Below are positions 31,601 through 34,336 of a stretch of DNA of 34,336 nucleotides, in pieces. This DNA is from an uncultured Ruminococcus sp. (GTDB taxonomy: Bacteria; Bacillota; Clostridia; Oscillospirales; Ruminococcaceae): positions 1 to 34,336 of the forward strand of contig URTF01000015.1 in assembly GCA_900550695.1 (NCBI GenBank), read 5' to 3'. A model generated the notes under the pieces. The model worked only from the letters and a program-made list of their open reading frames with translations, had not been told where the DNA came from and did not search any database. How positions within the stretch are numbered: position 1 is the first letter of the stretch; every line of letters begins with the position of its first letter. The translations under genes were made by a program, and so were the position numbers.

Positions 31601-32668
31601 TTGCAGGACGAACGCAGGCGAAAAATTCTCGCCGCCGTTGTTGATGAATATATTACAACGGGCGAACCCGTCAGCTCAAAGACGATCGCTTCAATGCCCG
31701 ATATAAAAGTTTCACCCGCAACGATCAGAAACGATATGGCGCTTCTGGAAGAGCTTGGCTACCTTGAACAGCCGCACACCTCCGCAGGCCGTATCCCGAC
31801 TTACAAAGGCTACAGACTTTATATTGAGCAGCTTATGCCCGAACAGAGCCTCTCGGACGAGGATAAAAAAATGCTTGACAATATCCTCGATGTTGAGATC
31901 CCGACGGCTGATGCGCTTATCGAAAAAGCCTCTACCGCACTCGCACAGCTTACAAACTGTGCCGCTGTTGCAAAAAATGTTGCACCGAAGTTTTCCGTTA
32001 TAACAAAGGTCGAGGTCATACCGACGGGACGAAGAATGTACGTCCTGCTGATGATAACCTCATCGGGAGATATCAAAAACAAGGTCTGCCGACTGGAATT
32101 CGACCTCACGAATGAACAGCTTGACTTCTTCTCAAGCTTTATGGCGGAAAATCTTGAGGGCGTTACCATTGACGATCTTTCGGACGAAACGCTGAAAGAA
32201 CTTGCAGCGGCAATGGGAACCTATATGGTAACACTTACACCGCTTTTAAAGGGCGTGAGCGAGTTGGCGGATTGCTTCAGAGATAACGAAGTCGTTGTTT
32301 CGGGCGAAAAAAATCTGCTGGCAAGAACGGACATTGACAACAATCAGATAGCTCATTTCTTCGAGCATAAAAACGAAGTTGTGAAAATGCTTGACGACAG
32401 CTTCGGCGACTTGCAGGTCATGTTCGGAGAGGACGGAGGTTTCGTTATCGAAAACTCCAGTATGATCGTTTCAAAGATAAAGAAGGGCGGCAAAACGGCA
32501 GGTTCGCTCGGCGTAATAGGTCCGATGCGTATAAACTACGCAAAGATAATCCCTTACGTTGAGTATCTTTCCGAGAGAATAACGGAAATGATATCCGATG
32601 ATGAACCTCCCGCAGAGGTAAAAGCGGAAGAAAAGCTTCTTCCCGATACCGAAAGCAAGTCCCGATAA
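31601..32668 (+). CDS. hrcA: Heat-shock repressor HrcA
   Basis: A protein of about 355 residues. It has an N-terminal winged-helix domain (about 1-75, with RKILAAVVDEYITTGEPVSS and SPATIRNDMALLEELGYL) followed by the GAF-like and dimerisation regions typical of HrcA. It represses its own operon through the adjacent CIRCE site and is kept active by GroEL, so misfolded protein induces the operon. I chose the TTG at 31601 because AAAAGGAG ends eight bases upstream; a GTG at 31592 overlaps that site. The C-terminal tail (about 330-355) is acidic and probably disordered. It is the first gene of hrcA-grpE-dnaK. Confidence 0.96.
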   Translation: MQDERRRKILAAVVDEYITTGEPVSSKTIASMPDIKVSPATIRNDMALLEELGYLEQPHTSAGRIPTYKGYRLYIEQLMPEQSLSDEDKKMLDNILDVEIPTADALIEKASTALAQLTNCAAVAKNVAPKFSVITKVEVIPTGRRMYVLLMITSSGDIKNKVCRLEFDLTNEQLDFFSSFMAENLEGVTIDDLSDETLKELAAAMGTYMVTLTPLLKGVSELADCFRDNEVVVSGEKNLLARTDIDNNQIAHFFEHKNEVVKMLDDSFGDLQVMFGEDGGFVIENSSMIVSKIKKGGKTAGSLGVIGPMRINYAKIIPYVEYLSERITEMISDDEPPAEVKAEEKLLPDTESKSR

Positions 32669-32688
32669 AGAAAGGAGTCCTGCCCCAA

Positions 32689-33249
32689 ATGGATACAAAT
32701 AAAAACAACGAAGAGCTTGAAAAAGAGCAGGCGGAAGAAGCTTCCGAAGAAAATACACAGACTGAAAAGACCGAAGAAGCTCCTGCCGAAGAGAGCTCTG
32801 CAGAGCAGAAACGTATCGAAGAGCTTGAAAAACAGCTCGGAGATGAAAAAGACAAGTACCTCAGGGTGGCTGCCGAATATGACAACTTCCGCAAGCGCTC
32901 CGTAAACGACCGCCTTAACGCCGTTGCAGACGCACAGGCAAAGGTCATCACCGAAATTCTTTCCGTCATCGACAATTTTGAACGTGCGATGGACGCCGAG
33001 TGTTCCGATGAGAACTACAAAAAGGGCGTTGAGATGATATTCAAGCAGTACACGGGCATACTTGACAAGCTCGGAGTTACCGAGATCAAGGCACTCGGCG
33101 AACCGTTCGACCCGAATATCCACCATGCGGTAAATCAGGTCGAGGACGAAAACTTCGGCGAAAATACAGTTTGTCAGGTTTTCCAGAAGGGCTATAAGCT
33201 CGGCGACAAGGTCATCAGATGTGCGATGGTCGTTGTCGCAAATCCGTAA
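32689..33249 (+). CDS. grpE: Nucleotide exchange factor GrpE
   Basis: A 186-residue cochaperone that releases ADP from DnaK and can act as a thermosensor. An acidic, Glu-rich disordered N-terminus (1-38) precedes the long dimerisation helix (about 39-95), with KYLRVAAEYDNFRKRSVNDR. The beta-wing domain (about 135-186) has GEPFDPNIHHAV and the C-terminal RCAMVVVANP, both family hallmarks. The ATG follows AAAGGAG 20 bp after hrcA, in the usual Firmicutes gene order. Confidence 0.97.
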   Translation: MDTNKNNEELEKEQAEEASEENTQTEKTEEAPAEESSAEQKRIEELEKQLGDEKDKYLRVAAEYDNFRKRSVNDRLNAVADAQAKVITEILSVIDNFERAMDAECSDENYKKGVEMIFKQYTGILDKLGVTEIKALGEPFDPNIHHAVNQVEDENFGENTVCQVFQKGYKLGDKVIRCAMVVVANP

Positions 33250-33296
33250 AAGAAATTTTCAGAAACAACTTGTTTATATAAGAAAGGAAGATTTAT

Positions 33297-34336
33297 ATGT
33301 CAAAGATCATTGGTATTGACTTAGGTACAACAAACTCCTGCGTAGCAGTTATGGAAGGCGGCAACGCCGTAGTTATCCCCAACACAGAGGGTGCAAGAAC
33401 AACTCCTTCCGTTGTAGGCTTCACAAAGACAGGTGAACGTCTTGTAGGTCAGGTTGCAAAGCGTCAGGCTGTTACAAACGCTGACAGAACGGTTTCTTCT
33501 ATCAAGCGTCACATGGGTTCCGACTACAAGGTAAAGATCGACGATAAGGAATTCACTCCTCAGCAGATCTCCGCTATGATACTTCAGAAGCTCAAGGCTG
33601 ATGCTGAGGCTTATATCGGCGAACCTGTTACAGAGGCAGTTATCACAGTTCCTGCATACTTCACAGATGCACAGCGTCAGGCTACAAAGGACGCAGGTCA
33701 GATCGCAGGACTTAACGTAAGAAGAATCATCAACGAACCTACCGCAGCAGCTCTTTCCTACGGTATCGATAAGGAAGACGATCAGAAGATCATGGTTTAC
33801 GACCTCGGCGGCGGTACATTCGATGTATCTATCATTGAGATGGGCGACGGCGTACAGGAAGTTCTTGCAACAGCAGGTAACAACCGTCTTGGCGGCGATG
33901 ACTTCGATAAGAGAATCATTGACTGGATGGTAACATCATTCAAAAACGAAACAGGTATTGACCTTTCATCAGATAAGGTTGCTATGCAGCGTTTCAAAGA
34001 GGCTGCAGAGAAAGCTAAGATAGAGCTTTCGGGCGTTACAACATCATCAATCAACCTCCCGTTCATTACCGCAGACCAGACAGGTCCTAAGCACCTTGAC
34101 TTAACACTTACAAGAGCTAAGTTTGACGAACTTACAGCAGACCTTGTAGAGGCTACAATGGGTCCGGTTCGTTCGGCTCTCTCTGATTCAGGTTTACAGA
34201 TCAGTCAGATTGACAAGGTTCTTATGGTCGGCGGTTCTTCAAGAATTCCTGCTGTTCAGGAAGCTGTTAAGAAACTTATCGGCAAAGAGCCGTTCAAGGG
34301 CATTAACCCTGATGAGTGCGTAGCTGTAGGTGCTGC
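33297..34336 (+). CDS. dnaK: Chaperone DnaK (Hsp70), 3' end beyond window
   Basis: The first 346 codons of the ATP-dependent chaperone are present; the window ends inside the nucleotide-binding domain. Phosphate-1 motif IIGIDLGTTNSCVAV, catalytic-lobe NEPTAAALSYG, phosphate-2 VYDLGGGTFDVSI and the adenosine motif VLMVGGSSRIPAV are visible. The region after residue 75 is short, as in Gram-positive DnaK proteins that lack the insertion of Proteobacteria. Codon use is biased towards the same preferred set as the surface protein and GH130. The ATG follows GAAAGGAAG. A dnaJ gene would be expected downstream, but this is not visible here. Confidence 0.97.
   Translation, partial: MSKIIGIDLGTTNSCVAVMEGGNAVVIPNTEGARTTPSVVGFTKTGERLVGQVAKRQAVTNADRTVSSIKRHMGSDYKVKIDDKEFTPQQISAMILQKLKADAEAYIGEPVTEAVITVPAYFTDAQRQATKDAGQIAGLNVRRIINEPTAAALSYGIDKEDDQKIMVYDLGGGTFDVSIIEMGDGVQEVLATAGNNRLGGDDFDKRIIDWMVTSFKNETGIDLSSDKVAMQRFKEAAEKAKIELSGVTTSSINLPFITADQTGPKHLDLTLTRAKFDELTADLVEATMGPVRSALSDSGLQISQIDKVLMVGGSSRIPAVQEAVKKLIGKEPFKGINPDECVAVGA

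Overview
The window reads as chromosome of a Gram-positive anaerobe, most likely a Ruminococcus-like gut Oscillospiraceae/Clostridia member. The evidence is HrcA-GrpE-DnaK with a perfect CIRCE site, strong AGGAGG-type ribosome binding sites with frequent TTG/GTG starts, MalEFG-type sugar importers without a local ATPase, a GH130_2 mannoside phosphorylase, an NPxTG-type cell-wall anchor, and no outer-membrane functions. Species is not determinable from the window alone. All functions are read from protein motifs and context; no database search was run.

Layout. 1-619 holds no gene but several inverted repeats. 620-4756 (minus strand) is a MarR regulator followed by two ABC exporter half-transporters that look like a heterodimer. 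5041-9841 (plus) is a tightly packed four-gene operon: a degenerate CPBP-like membrane protein, a tRNA adenosine deaminase fused to two GNAT domains, an MTA/SAH-deaminase-type amidohydrolase, and an uncharacterised cysteine-rich TIM-barrel-like protein. 10143-11738 is a single, probably very highly expressed secreted protein with an Asp/Ala stalk and a sortase-like tail.

12369-23672 is the most interesting locus: one eight-gene operon from a consensus promoter to a strong terminator. It encodes a giant substrate-binding protein with N-terminal beta-sandwich domains, a permease pair, a membrane-tethered NHL/TPR protein, a Yip1-like membrane protein, a large secreted DUF5696-type protein, and a second permease pair. 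Next to it are two cytoplasmic carbohydrate enzymes with their own promoters: a GH95 alpha-L-fucosidase (23828-26098) and a GH130_2 beta-mannoside phosphorylase (27353-28384). Together they suggest capture and import of a fucose- and mannose-containing oligosaccharide followed by intracellular hydrolysis and phosphorolysis. Between them lie an Rpn-family nuclease, a possible 19-codon remnant of a second Rpn gene, and a small DUF6440-type protein.

28464-29201 is a family 2 glycosyltransferase. 29319-29475 is a palindromic element with MITE-like features bounded by TA dinucleotides. 29523-31265 (minus) is the ribosome quality-control factor RqcH, divergent from the hrcA-grpE-dnaK heat-shock operon, which runs off the right end inside dnaK.
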